DNA from: Acinetobacter sp. ANC 3832 | Lineage (GTDB): Bacteria; Pseudomonadota; Gammaproteobacteria; Pseudomonadales; Moraxellaceae | NCBI RefSeq assembly: GCF_002135415.1 | Contig: NZ_NEGJ01000005.1 | Coordinates: 1-64,000, forward strand | DNA: 64,000 nucleotides | Reading direction: 5' to 3' | Shown here: piece by piece, positions 1-6,741 of the stretch | How positions within the stretch are numbered: the stretch's first letter is position 1 | Layout: the number at the start of each line of letters is the position of its first letter | Made by a program: the position numbers and the translations under genes | The notes under the pieces: model-generated | Database searches by the model: none | What the model was told of the DNA's origin: nothing | The model's input: only the letters and a program-made list of their open reading frames with translations

Positions 1-17
1 GACACAGGTATCAAGCA

Positions 18-212
18 ATGACTAAGAAAGAATTAACATTTAAAGAAGGCTATGAAGTTCTTAAGAAGAATGCTGATTTGCTAGAATCTCAAGAAGAGCC
101 TGATATTGATAATTTGATGAAGATTGTAGAAGAGTCGATGACTGCATACAAAGCCTGTAAGTCACGTGTGGATGCTGTACAACAGGCTTTAAATGAGACT
201 TTTAAAGAATAA
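18..212 (+). CDS. XseB-like small protein (exodeoxyribonuclease VII small subunit family)
   Basis: A 64-residue, highly charged, all-helical protein. The pattern from about residue 22 to 58 (LESQEEPDIDNLMKIVEES, then YKACKSRVDAV) resembles the two-helix Exo VII small subunit family, which binds the large subunit XseA and helps degrade single-stranded DNA in the cytoplasm. No xseA gene is visible in the window, so this may be an orphan copy carried by the prophage; a partner could lie to the left. The start is ATG after a weak ribosome site (AGGT, spacing 8). The family call rests on recalled sequence patterns only. Confidence 0.5.
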   Translation: MTKKELTFKEGYEVLKKNADLLESQEEPDIDNLMKIVEESMTAYKACKSRVDAVQQALNETFKE

Positions 213-259
213 TTAAATTTAAAATATTTTCATAAAATTTAAAATTCAGAGTAATTATC

Positions 260-1189
260 TTGAAAACTAACTTTAGCCTTGATTTGGCTCTTTTTTTTAC
301 ATGTTTATCAATTGTTTTGTATTCTTGTGGGTATTTTTACATCAAAAGTTATACTGAATATTTTGAATATACACATGAGTCCTTAGGCTTCGATTTTCAA
401 AACTATTTAATTTATGGTGGTCTACAGGGCAGCCAAGTGATAATTTTAGGAATTTTAATACCTATCACATTGTCTTTAATAAATAATTTAATTAAAAAGA
501 ATATTAGTAAAACTTTATCTAAAGTTTTTTCTTATATAATAATAACCATCATACTTTTTATAGTTAAAATAATTGTATGTATATTTAAAATATTCTATTA
601 CCCAGTAGAAAAAATATCAAATTTTATCTATAAATTCAATAAATTATCTACATATTTAGAAGCAGTTATTTTATTTACTTTAATGATAATTTTATCGCCA
701 ATTTTGTTATTAATAAAATTACTAATAGAAATTATTAACTTAATAAAACCTACAGTTGTATTAACACATAATATAGCCAAAACTGAGTCAAATTGGGATA
801 GCGCTGTTGATACGCCAAATGTTGATGAGGGTTTTAAAGAGCTTATAACTCACTATCTAAGCTCTCTGGTTATTTATTTGCTATTTTTTTTGGCGATTTA
901 TTACCTTATCAATATCGAAAAGGACGGACATAATGATGCACAAAAAAGAATTAAAGATAGTCAATCAATTAGCTTAATCATTAAAGATGAAAAAATAAAC
1001 CAATGGTATAGTGAAAACAAGATTAAAGAGCCTTCTACTAAAGAGGTTAAAATTTTAATCTGTGGTAAAGTTAAATGTCTAATTGCTGTAAAGGTACCTT
1101 ATAAAATATCTTATACTCAACAAAATTTAATTACTATAAAATCATACTTATACACTACGATTGACAATTATAACTATTCAGTATTTTAG
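260..1189 (+). CDS. Multi-pass membrane protein of unknown function (prophage cargo)
   Basis: I do not recognise this 309-residue protein. It begins at a TTG codon; no in-frame ATG lies near the start. Hydrophobic stretches near residues 8-27, 54-72, 85-115, 137-160 and 205-222 suggest four or more membrane segments, followed by a soluble charged C-terminal part of about 85 residues with a CGKVKCL motif. Base composition is clearly more AT-rich than the neighbouring phage genes, which suggests separate acquisition. It is convergent with the Q-like gene, in the place where lambdoid phages often carry accessory genes. A role in superinfection exclusion or defence is possible but only an inference. 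Confidence 0.6.
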   Translation: MKTNFSLDLALFFTCLSIVLYSCGYFYIKSYTEYFEYTHESLGFDFQNYLIYGGLQGSQVIILGILIPITLSLINNLIKKNISKTLSKVFSYIIITIILFIVKIIVCIFKIFYYPVEKISNFIYKFNKLSTYLEAVILFTLMIILSPILLLIKLLIEIINLIKPTVVLTHNIAKTESNWDSAVDTPNVDEGFKELITHYLSSLVIYLLFFLAIYYLINIEKDGHNDAQKRIKDSQSISLIIKDEKINQWYSENKIKEPSTKEVKILICGKVKCLIAVKVPYKISYTQQNLITIKSYLYTTIDNYNYSVF

Positions 1190-1197
1190 TATGCTAC

Positions 1198-1216
1198 AAG
1201 CACCCTATTGGTGCTT
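1198..1216. terminator. Hairpin between convergent genes
   Basis: Arms AAGCACC/GGTGCTT style (6-7 bp) around a CTATT loop lie between the membrane-protein gene and the convergent Q-like gene. There is no clear T run, so intrinsic termination is doubtful. Confidence 0.3.
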
Positions 1217-1221
1217 CCAAC

Positions 1222-1719
1222 CTAATACTCAATAAACCCATACCGACTATGCAAAGCAGCCAATCCGCACTTCACATCAGATCGTGCATCATTCTGTGTA
1301 CGATCTTCTCTTACCATTTCAGACCATGAATTCGTATAGAAATAGCGACTAATGATGGCATCCATCCAATCGTCTAATATTTCAGACTGCCCCTGTAGAT
1401 CCAAAACTAAACGCTGAACGGCGCGAGCTTCATTATCATCAATTTCACAGACCGTCTTAGACTTACGCGGTTTTGGTGGCTCATAATCACCTGCCAAGTA
1501 ATCCACAATCACCTGCAGTTGTTGATCAGCATTAAGCTTTTTACTTTTCTTGACTTTCACTGCATTATCCATCGCAACTGCAATAGGATTCACCGTACGA
1601 CCGCTTGAACCAGTGTTAGTATATAACCATGCCCCAAATTGCTGTAACCATCCTTCTAAATCAAAACGTGACCAATCAACTGATTGTAAAATATGTTGCT
1701 TTACTACTGCAGTATTCAT
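1222..1719 (-). CDS. Putative phage antitermination protein Q-like
   Basis: A 165-residue protein at the distal end of the leftward early operon, the usual position of lambdoid Q, which modifies RNA polymerase so it reads through into the late genes. The N-terminus has the W-x(n)-FGAWLYTNTG pattern (residues about 24-40). The C-terminal part (LDDWMDAIISRYFYTNSWSEM, then a helical end with LHSRYGF) resembles the HTH-like end of Q proteins. It starts with ATG three bases after the stop of the nuclease gene, so it is probably co-transcribed. The similarity is weak by eye, and position carries much of the call. Confidence 0.5.
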   Translation of the reverse strand: MNTAVVKQHILQSVDWSRFDLEGWLQQFGAWLYTNTGSSGRTVNPIAVAMDNAVKVKKSKKLNADQQLQVIVDYLAGDYEPPKPRKSKTVCEIDDNEARAVQRLVLDLQGQSEILDDWMDAIISRYFYTNSWSEMVREDRTQNDARSDVKCGLAALHSRYGFIEY

Positions 1720-1721
1720 CG

Positions 1722-2129
1722 TTATATATCCCCTACCATCTTTTCAATCTGCTGAACCGCTAAACCTGACTTCACTTGCTCTGTACTAAACCGTAATAAC
1801 TGATAACCCAACATTGTTGCCGCGTTATACTTCTCTAAATCACCTAGATAACCCTTCCCTCTTGTATGTCTTCCATTACTCCAAATCCCTCCCTCCACCT
1901 CAACTAAAATCATTTTTTCTACCAGGTGGAAATCAGCTCGCCATTTTCGTTTTGGATGAAACTTAAATTCTTGTTCAAAGCTGATTTTCAGTAATCGCAA
2001 TTGGTTGGCCAATGTAATCTCACCAATGCTTTCAACCTTTACACCCTGTGTCCTTTTTTTGCGCTTAACGGCAGTGTTACGTTTCTTGCCGTACAGTTTT
2101 TTGTATTCAGCGAGGGAAATACTAGACAC
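1722..2129 (-). CDS. Predicted PD-(D/E)XK-type endonuclease of phage early region
   Basis: A 135-residue protein. After a basic N-terminus (KKRNTAVKRKKRTQ) comes a compact nuclease-like core: helix with E36 (SIGEITLANQLRLLK), then FKFHPKRKWRADFHLVEKMILVEVEGG, which gives the D...ExE/K arrangement of the PD-(D/E)XK fold, similar to DUF559 or Vsr-like nucleases. In lambdoid phages this slot often holds a Holliday-junction or flap nuclease acting on replicating phage DNA. The start codon is GTG, three bases after the preceding gene's stop. The exact substrate is unknown. Confidence 0.6.
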   Translation of the reverse strand: MSSISLAEYKKLYGKKRNTAVKRKKRTQGVKVESIGEITLANQLRLLKISFEQEFKFHPKRKWRADFHLVEKMILVEVEGGIWSNGRHTRGKGYLGDLEKYNAATMLGYQLLRFSTEQVKSGLAVQQIEKMVGDI

Positions 2130-2132
2130 TGA

Positions 2133-2375
2133 TTACTTCACCCCAAATAATTGCTTGGTTTTATCAGTAGCCGTATAAGCTCTATTATTTTTCTTGTTGT
2201 TTGATACAAGATAATCAGCTTTTGCTAGGCGCTTCAGATGTACATTTAATTGACCTCGTGAAAACTCTGTAACTTCTTCCTCTAGTTCTTTAGCTCCAAC
2301 TTCATGATCTGCATGTGCCACGTAAATCAAGATATCTAAATAATCTTCAAACATTTGTATTGAGCCATTTCTCAT
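2133..2375 (-). CDS. Small winged-helix protein in the replication operon
   Basis: An 80-residue protein predicted to be a single winged helix: helices around residues 8-22 and 28-36, a recognition-like helix (SRGQLNVHLKRLAKADYL) at about 39-56, and a wing with a basic patch (NNKKNNRAYTAT). Its ATG overlaps the stop of the replication gene by four bases (ATGA), showing translational coupling. It occupies the position of lambda P, the helicase loader, but has no recognisable ATPase motif. It could be a DNA-binding accessory of replication. Confidence 0.5.
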   Translation of the reverse strand: MRNGSIQMFEDYLDILIYVAHADHEVGAKELEEEVTEFSRGQLNVHLKRLAKADYLVSNNKKNNRAYTATDKTKQLFGVK

Positions 2376-3325
2376 GCCATATCTCCCAATATCACACCCT
2401 CAAAGCCAACCTGTTTCAAATAAGACTCCCACTTCTTCGCTTGAGCTGGATCTTCAAGTTTCACAGCGATACGCGTTGCAAGTTTGTCGTAGGATTCACC
2501 TGGTTCTGAGAAACGGCTAATGAAATCGGAGTGATGAGAAAGTTTTTGAGCAAACATCTGAATCTGTTTTTCGCTCAGGTGTCTGGCTTGTGCGCTTGAT
2601 CCGTTCGGTTTAGCAGCATTTGAATGATGTGTATTTGAATATTTATTTCGGTATGCGTTGATCAGCCAATCTGCAAAGTGGTAAATCATCAGGTCATCAC
2701 AAAGATTTTTTTCAGCGTTATAAATTTCAAATGCCCGTTTTTCTCGATTTGCCCAATTTGATTTCATGATGGTTTCGAAGTCGATGCTCTCATCGGCCAA
2801 ATGCATTTCTTCTCGAAGTTTTTTAAAACAAAGCCACGCTTTTATATTTTTAGATTCTAATGAGAGGTTCTTTGAAAGATTCCGTGTCCCAACGTTGGGA
2901 CTGTTTAACGGAATTGTTGGGACTCTTTCATGGAATTGTTGGAACTGTTCCGTTGTTGGAACTGTTCCACTGTTGGGACTGTTTAAATCATCATTTTCAG
3001 TATTTAAGAGTACCGTTGTTGGGACTGTTTCACGTCCATTTACACCCACCAATTGATAAACTTTAACCTGTTTTGTGCGTCCTTTTCTCTCACCAGTATC
3101 TACAATTAGACCATCCTCAATGAGCTCATCGATTATTTTTAGAACTGTTTTACGATCCATTTCTGTATCTTCGACCAATCTCGCTACACTTGGATACGCG
3201 CAATGATCCTCACTTGCACGATCGGCAAGTGAGAGTAAAACGAGCTTTTTAAGTGGTTTTATACTGCCCTTAGGTTTTTGCTTTTGACGTACTTTCCACG
3301 CCCAAATACTCGCATCTAAACTCAT
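2372..3325 (-). CDS. Phage replication initiation protein (O-like, winged-helix N-terminus)
   Basis: A 317-residue protein with the layout of lambda O. Residues about 20-95 form a DNA-binding winged helix (LVLLSLADRASEDHCAYPSVARLVEDTEMDRKTVLKIIDELIEDGLI). Residues about 98-150 form a low-complexity linker rich in TVPTT and LNSPN motifs. Residues about 155-317 form a helical C-terminal domain with a conserved W (NWANREKRAFEIY, HFADWLINAYRN). The linker-coding DNA is a cluster of iterons (2894-3030), so the gene probably contains the phage origin and the product binds it and recruits the host helicase. Its ATG overlaps the preceding gene by four bases. Confidence 0.75.
   Translation of the reverse strand: MSLDASIWAWKVRQKQKPKGSIKPLKKLVLLSLADRASEDHCAYPSVARLVEDTEMDRKTVLKIIDELIEDGLIVDTGERKGRTKQVKVYQLVGVNGRETVPTTVLLNTENDDLNSPNSGTVPTTEQFQQFHERVPTIPLNSPNVGTRNLSKNLSLESKNIKAWLCFKKLREEMHLADESIDFETIMKSNWANREKRAFEIYNAEKNLCDDLMIYHFADWLINAYRNKYSNTHHSNAAKPNGSSAQARHLSEKQIQMFAQKLSHHSDFISRFSEPGESYDKLATRIAVKLEDPAQAKKWESYLKQVGFEGVILGDMA
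2894..3030. repeat. Six 13-bp iterons inside the replication gene: probable phage origin
   Basis: Six copies of GTTGGGACTGTTT or close variants start at 2894, 2916, 2938, 2955, 2972 and 3018. Start-to-start spacings are 22, 22, 17, 17 and 46 bp. Copies at 2894, 2972 and 3018 are identical. Copies at 2938 and 2955 share GTTGGAACTGTTC, and the copy at 2916 has ACTCTTT. An AT-rich stretch follows at about 2820-2880. Lambda ori has the same plan: iterons within gene O beside an AT-rich unwinding region. Function is inferred from this parallel. Confidence 0.7.
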
Positions 3326-3624
3326 TCTTGGGCCTCAACTATTTTGGGCTGAACATAGCCACCGAATGTTTTAACTTTGTCTGCTTTAATCAGACTCGTA
3401 ATTACTTCATGAGCCAACCAAATCGTAATTTTGAATCTGTATGCCATCTTTTGAGCTAGTTCTTCTTTGGTTACTGCAGCATTGTCTTCGTTATAACCAC
3501 GACGTTTGAGGTTGGCTTTTTTGATTTCATAAACTTCGTTCAACACACGTATTGCAGGTTCATAGAATGACTGCACGCTTTGCTGATGTTTAAAATCGGG
3601 CTGTCTTTGGAATTGAGTATTCAT
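3322..3624 (-). CDS. Hypothetical early phage protein
   Basis: A 100-residue, basic, helical protein I do not recognise. Residues about 20-85 could form a small helix-turn-helix-like unit (AVTKEELAQKMAYRFKITIWLAHEVITSLIKADKVKTFGGYV), with a wing-like end, so a DNA-binding role is possible. It overlaps the replication gene by four bases and its start overlaps the preceding gene's end, which places it firmly in the cro-to-Q transcript. Confidence 0.55.
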   Translation of the reverse strand: MNTQFQRQPDFKHQQSVQSFYEPAIRVLNEVYEIKKANLKRRGYNEDNAAVTKEELAQKMAYRFKITIWLAHEVITSLIKADKVKTFGGYVQPKIVEAQE

Positions 3625-3887
3625 GAAACCTCCGCGATTGAAAGTTCAATTTCATCCAAACGTCGTTTGTGAAATAACTCTGATGGTGTTGCTGAACGAA
3701 TCGCTTTTTCAGAGACACGTCCAATGTGGTGATCTGTTTCCCAATATTGGCCATCGAAGCTTTTAAGGGTGATGAGTTCCTTTACACATAACAGATCTAG
3801 TTTTTTTAAAACCACAACATCCTCAGCTAGAAAGTTACTGTCGTTGTAAGGTGTGGCTGCTTGTGCTAAATTTGATTTCATATTCAT
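3621..3887 (-). CDS. Hypothetical early phage protein
   Basis: An 88-residue protein without recognised domain. It has a short beta-rich centre (LCVKELITLKSFDGQYWETDHHIGRVSE) and a helical end. It is the first gene after the hairpin that follows the cII-like gene, so its expression may depend on read-through. Two in-frame ATGs (3887 and 3881) are possible; an AGGA lies about 10 bases before the first. Confidence 0.5.
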   Translation of the reverse strand: MNMKSNLAQAATPYNDSNFLAEDVVVLKKLDLLCVKELITLKSFDGQYWETDHHIGRVSEKAIRSATPSELFHKRRLDEIELSIAEVS

Positions 3888-3916
3888 TGGTTTTTATTCC
3901 TATTTATTGATGAATC

Positions 3917-3947
3917 AAAAGCCTGATCCCCAAGATCAGGCTTTTTT
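3917..3947. terminator. Bidirectional hairpin after the cII-like gene (tR1-like position)
   Basis: Perfect 8-bp arms GCCTGATC (3921-3928) and GATCAGGC (3934-3941) enclose CCCAA. On the minus strand the hairpin is followed by four T; on the plus strand by six. It begins five bases after the cII-like stop. In lambda a terminator at this place limits early transcription unless antitermination acts; the same is inferred here. Confidence 0.7.
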
Positions 3948-4269
3948 ATTTGAATAAGATCCGCATATATTCAGGCGAGTTAAATGCGTTTGCTAAATAG
4001 ACTCGTGTCGCTTCTGCAACCTCAACCGAGCAATACACATCCCCTTTTCTCACAAGCTTCAATCCTAAAGAATCAACAAAAGCACTTATGAATTCGACTT
4101 GAGTCAAATTGTTGCTGTCTTTTTTATCGGTTTTCATTCTTGTGATAGTGCTTGCATCAACTCCCACCAATTCCGCAATCTCTTTTTGATTTTGAGAATC
4201 AAGGCAATGCAATATGAGCGACTCGTTATTGCGAGCGCTTGCAGATAATTCAATTGATACTTTGCTCAT
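3946..4269 (-). CDS. CII-family transcriptional activator-like protein
   Basis: A 107-residue protein with an N-terminal helix-turn-helix (residues about 25-50, NQKEIAELVGVDASTITRMKTD) followed by a helical region (LTQVEFISAFVDSLGLKLV), the layout of lambda CII proteins, which activate repressor and integrase promoters during the lysogeny decision. It is the second gene of the leftward operon, directly after the cro-like gene as in lambda. A good ribosome site (AGGA, spacing about 6) precedes the ATG. The C-terminal 35 residues are not typical of lambda CII, so the target sites cannot be predicted. Confidence 0.65.
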   Translation of the reverse strand: MSKVSIELSASARNNESLILHCLDSQNQKEIAELVGVDASTITRMKTDKKDSNNLTQVEFISAFVDSLGLKLVRKGDVYCSVEVAEATRVYLANAFNSPEYMRILFK

Positions 4270-4277
4270 GATGATTC

Positions 4278-4511
4278 CTAGGCGGTTAATTGCTCAAAAC
4301 TTTCTTTTAAAGATGGGCATAGCTCGACTGCTTTAAATTCACCTTTAGTGGCAACCTGCGCTCGAATAGCTACTAGTTCAGACATTTTTTTGGTACCACA
4401 AACCCAACCAGATACTGCGGGTTGTTTTACATTGAGGGCTTTGGCGGTGTTTTCCTGACCACCAAAGTGAGCTACTAGCTTCTGGAATTTATTATCGTTT
4501 GATTCAACCAT
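4278..4511 (-). CDS. Cro/YdaS-like repressor
   Basis: A 77-residue helix-turn-helix protein (KFQKLVAHFGGQENTAKALNVKQPAVSGWVCG, residues about 8-40), of the small YdaS/Cro type that binds the switch operators to favour lytic growth. An upstream in-frame ATG at 4559 exists, but the start at 4511 is preferred because GGAGA lies 7 bases before it and the longer version would run through the operator. It is the first gene of the leftward operon and diverges from cI. Confidence 0.75.
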   Translation of the reverse strand: MVESNDNKFQKLVAHFGGQENTAKALNVKQPAVSGWVCGTKKMSELVAIRAQVATKGEFKAVELCPSLKESFEQLTA

Positions 4512-4536
4512 GGTTATATCTCCATAAAATATAACC
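4512..4536 (-). promoter_or_regulatory. Hairpin with the cro ribosome site in its loop
   Basis: On the cro transcript, arms GGTTATA and TATAACC (7 bp, perfect) flank an 11-base loop containing the Shine-Dalgarno GGAGA, and the stem ends directly before the ATG. The arms also match operator half-sites (GGTTAT), so the same bases could be a degenerate operator rather than an RNA structure. Confidence 0.45.
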
Positions 4537-4539
4537 AAT

Positions 4540-4566
4540 ATTATAACTGTAGTTATCAATAGTCAA
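4540..4566 (-). promoter_or_regulatory. Predicted cro (early leftward) promoter
   Basis: On the minus strand TTGACT (4566-4561) is followed by an overlapping TATAATAT stretch. TATAAT lies 15 bases away and TAATAT lies 17 bases away, so the exact -10 is uncertain. One operator palindrome lies between the boxes and another overlaps the -35, so repressor binding would block it. Confidence 0.6.
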
Positions 4567-4603
4567 TAACTATAGTTATTTGATTACTTATAACTAAGGT
4601 TAT
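4543..4603. promoter_or_regulatory. Three CI/Cro operator palindromes
   Basis: Three 14-bp sites of form ATAACTNNRGTTAT: 4543-4556 (centre TGTA), 4566-4579 (centre TATA, perfect palindrome) and 4590-4603 (centre TAAG, one arm with GGTTAT). Centres are 23 and 24 bp apart, near two helical turns, as in the three-site lambda operators. They overlap the divergent cro and cI promoters. Confidence 0.8.
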
Positions 4604-4608
4604 ATATT
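4580..4608 (+). promoter_or_regulatory. Predicted cI promoter (PRM-like)
   Basis: TTGATT (4580-4585), a 17-base spacer, then TATATT (4603-4608). The third operator fills the spacer, which fits negative autoregulation of cI when this site is occupied. Transcription would begin near 4615, about 19 bases before the cI ATG. Confidence 0.65.
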
Positions 4609-4633
4609 TACATAAAGCTATTTGGTGTTTGTT

Positions 4634-5305
4634 ATGACTCTCCGAGACCGTTTAAAAGAATCCAGAAAGAAAGCAGGCAAGACGCAAGCAGAAGTTGCTG
4701 AAGCTGTCAAAATTTCCCAACCTGCATATCAAGCACTTGAATCTGGCAGAAATCAAAAATCAGCATTTCTCCCAATGATTGCACAGTACTTAGGTGTTGA
4801 TCCTTACTGGCTTACCACAGGCGGTGAAGGTGATTCTTTTCAAGAGAAAGAAGTTCATAAACCAACAATTGTTGAATATGGATCTGATAATGAATTTGTC
4901 TGGATAGATGTTGTTGAGGCTAACTTCTCATGTGGATCTGGCGAGTCTATTGAGTTTCACTTTGATGCAATCAATGGAAAAATACCTTTCCCACCTTCTT
5001 TTTTAAAAGAAAGGAATGTCACTGAAAAAACAATGAAGATCATTAAAGCTAAAGGCGACAGTATGTCGGACTTTATTAAAGATGGTGATTTAGTTGGTAT
5101 AAATTTAGCCCAAACTGATGTGATAGATGGTGAAATCTATGCAGTTTATCTGGCTGGTGAAGGCATGATAAAACAAATATTCAAAGAAGCTGATGGATCA
5201 CTAATACTTCATAGTCTTAATGAAAAATATAGAGATAAATTGGTTACTGAAGAGAATGGTAAAAATTTCAAAGTGATGGGTCGTCAGATTTGGCGTGCAG
5301 GATAA
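4634..5305 (+). CDS. CI-like phage repressor with S24 autoprotease domain
   Basis: A 223-residue repressor. Residues about 3-60 are a helix-turn-helix (TLRDRLKESRKKAGKTQAEVAEAVKISQPAYQALESG is its core). Residues about 110-220 are a LexA-like S24 peptidase with catalytic Ser in KGDSMSDF and Lys in GEGMIKQIF. A Cys-Gly in NFSCGSGES is the likely self-cleavage site, so RecA-stimulated cleavage should induce the prophage. ATG 4634 is preferred over the upstream TTG 4622 and GTG 4625; GGTG gives a weak ribosome site. It should bind the palindromes at 4543-4603 and 7211-7224. Confidence 0.9.
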   Translation: MTLRDRLKESRKKAGKTQAEVAEAVKISQPAYQALESGRNQKSAFLPMIAQYLGVDPYWLTTGGEGDSFQEKEVHKPTIVEYGSDNEFVWIDVVEANFSCGSGESIEFHFDAINGKIPFPPSFLKERNVTEKTMKIIKAKGDSMSDFIKDGDLVGINLAQTDVIDGEIYAVYLAGEGMIKQIFKEADGSLILHSLNEKYRDKLVTEENGKNFKVMGRQIWRAG

Positions 5306-5331
5306 TTAAAATTTCTTAAAAAGAGAACGTA

Positions 5332-5634
5332 ATGATCGCAACACTAAATAAATCCAAAACTGCGCTAACGATTAATCGTCAAGAATTTAAATTGGCTCTA
5401 GATAAAATTAGTGCAGGAATTGATAAACAAATAACCTCGCTTAAAAAAGCCAAGCAAAACTACGATACTGCGGAAATAGCAAGCGAGGTCATTAGTGAAG
5501 CAAATATCTTTGAAGCAATTATTGAAGGCTTTAACGAAGCAGAAGAAACCAATCTAAAGCTAACTGATATAACCAATCTTGAAGTGGCTCAAGGGTGGAT
5601 AGATGAATTTTTAGAAAAGTATTCGGATGTGTAA
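5332..5634 (+). CDS. Small acidic protein downstream of cI
   Basis: A 100-residue protein of unknown function, mostly helical, basic at the start and acidic at the end (EEFLEKY-like C-terminus). It lies 26 bases after cI and ends where the next reading frame begins, so all three genes to 7084 are probably transcribed together with cI in the lysogen. No membrane segment or known motif is visible. It could be an antitoxin-like or accessory partner of the next two proteins, but nothing in the sequence proves that. Confidence 0.5.
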   Translation: MIATLNKSKTALTINRQEFKLALDKISAGIDKQITSLKKAKQNYDTAEIASEVISEANIFEAIIEGFNEAEETNLKLTDITNLEVAQGWIDEFLEKYSDV

Positions 5635-5688
5635 ATGATAATTGCGAACTCGACGCAGTCCTTTATAAATGATCGGGAGGGGAATAAA

Positions 5689-6741
5689 ATGGGCTTTGAA
5701 ATTAGAAAGTTTAAAGATATTGATTTAAATGATAAATTTTTTGATTCACTAAAAACTGATTATGCAGAGTTTTCGGATTGGTTTGAAAAAAAATCTGGAA
5801 ATGGGGCAATTATACATTTTGATAAAACAGGACAGTTGAATGGGTTTCTATATCTAAAATTAGAAGATGAAATATTGGATATCGACCCCCCTAAAAATAA
5901 AGCATTAAGATTAAAAGTTGGAACCATGAAAATTGATGCTCATGGTACTCGGCTTGGCGAAAGGTTTATTAAAAAAATATTTGATTATGCATTGCTTAAG
6001 AATGTTACAGAAATATATGTTACGATTTTTGATAAACACAGATCTCTTATAGAGTTATTTCAAAGATATAATTTCAATATAATAGGTTTAAAGCATTCTA
6101 GTAATGGTAGTGAGAGTGTTTTTTCTAGAGCCATGTCTGGGACTGTAATAGCAGAATATCCTTTTATAAAATATAATAATAAAAAAAATAATATTTATTT
6201 TTTAAGTATTTATCCTGTATACCATTCAAGATTATTTCCAGATTCTATTTTAAAAACCGAGAGTAGCAGCAGTATTGTAAAAGATATTTCATATACAAAT
6301 AGTATCCATAAAATATATATTGCTGGTATGCGAGGTATGGATCAATTAAAGAAAGACGATATAATTATCATTTACAGAACGAAAGAAGATAATCAGCTAG
6401 CTTTATATTCAGCCGTATTTACTTCGATTTGTGTTATTGAAGAAACCAAGAGTATTTTTGAATTCACGGACTATGACTCATTTTACCAATATTGTAAAAA
6501 ATATAGTATTTTTAGTGATGATGAGTTACTGACTATTTACAAAAATAAAAAGTATCCATTTATTATTAAGATGTCTTATAATGTAGCATTAACGAAAAGA
6601 ATTATAAGAAAACATTTAATTGATATGCGTATAATGTCAAACTCTTCATATTCTGGGTTTGGATTATTGGATTATGAACAGCTACTTGACGTATTTAAAG
6701 TGAGTCAAACAAATGAAAGTATTATTATCAATCAAGCCTGA
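5689..6741 (+). CDS. GNAT acetyltransferase fused to a PUA-like C-terminal domain
   Basis: A 350-residue protein. Residues about 1-150 resemble a GNAT acetyltransferase (FEIRKFKDIDLND start; acetyl-CoA loop region HGTRLGERFIKKIFDYA; then EIYVTIFDKHRSLIELFQRYNF). Residues about 160-350 form a second domain with an EVE/PUA-like feel (KIYIAGMRGMDQLKKDDIIIIYRT). The ATG at 5689 is chosen over 5635 because GGAGGGG lies 6 bases before it and the GNAT fold begins there. It overlaps the ASCH gene by 29 bases. The unit lies directly behind cI, a place where temperate phages often carry defence or exclusion genes. Its substrate is unknown. Confidence 0.65.
   Translation: MGFEIRKFKDIDLNDKFFDSLKTDYAEFSDWFEKKSGNGAIIHFDKTGQLNGFLYLKLEDEILDIDPPKNKALRLKVGTMKIDAHGTRLGERFIKKIFDYALLKNVTEIYVTIFDKHRSLIELFQRYNFNIIGLKHSSNGSESVFSRAMSGTVIAEYPFIKYNNKKNNIYFLSIYPVYHSRLFPDSILKTESSSSIVKDISYTNSIHKIYIAGMRGMDQLKKDDIIIIYRTKEDNQLALYSAVFTSICVIEETKSIFEFTDYDSFYQYCKKYSIFSDDELLTIYKNKKYPFIIKMSYNVALTKRIIRKHLIDMRIMSNSSYSGFGLLDYEQLLDVFKVSQTNESIIINQA

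Noticed and set aside
2894-3030. CRISPR-like array
   Set aside because: Repeats are 13 bases with irregular short spacing inside a coding gene and no cas genes are present.
2766-3066. Plus-strand frames across the iterons
   Set aside because: They are antisense to the replication gene and their repeated WDCL-type peptides only mirror the iterons.
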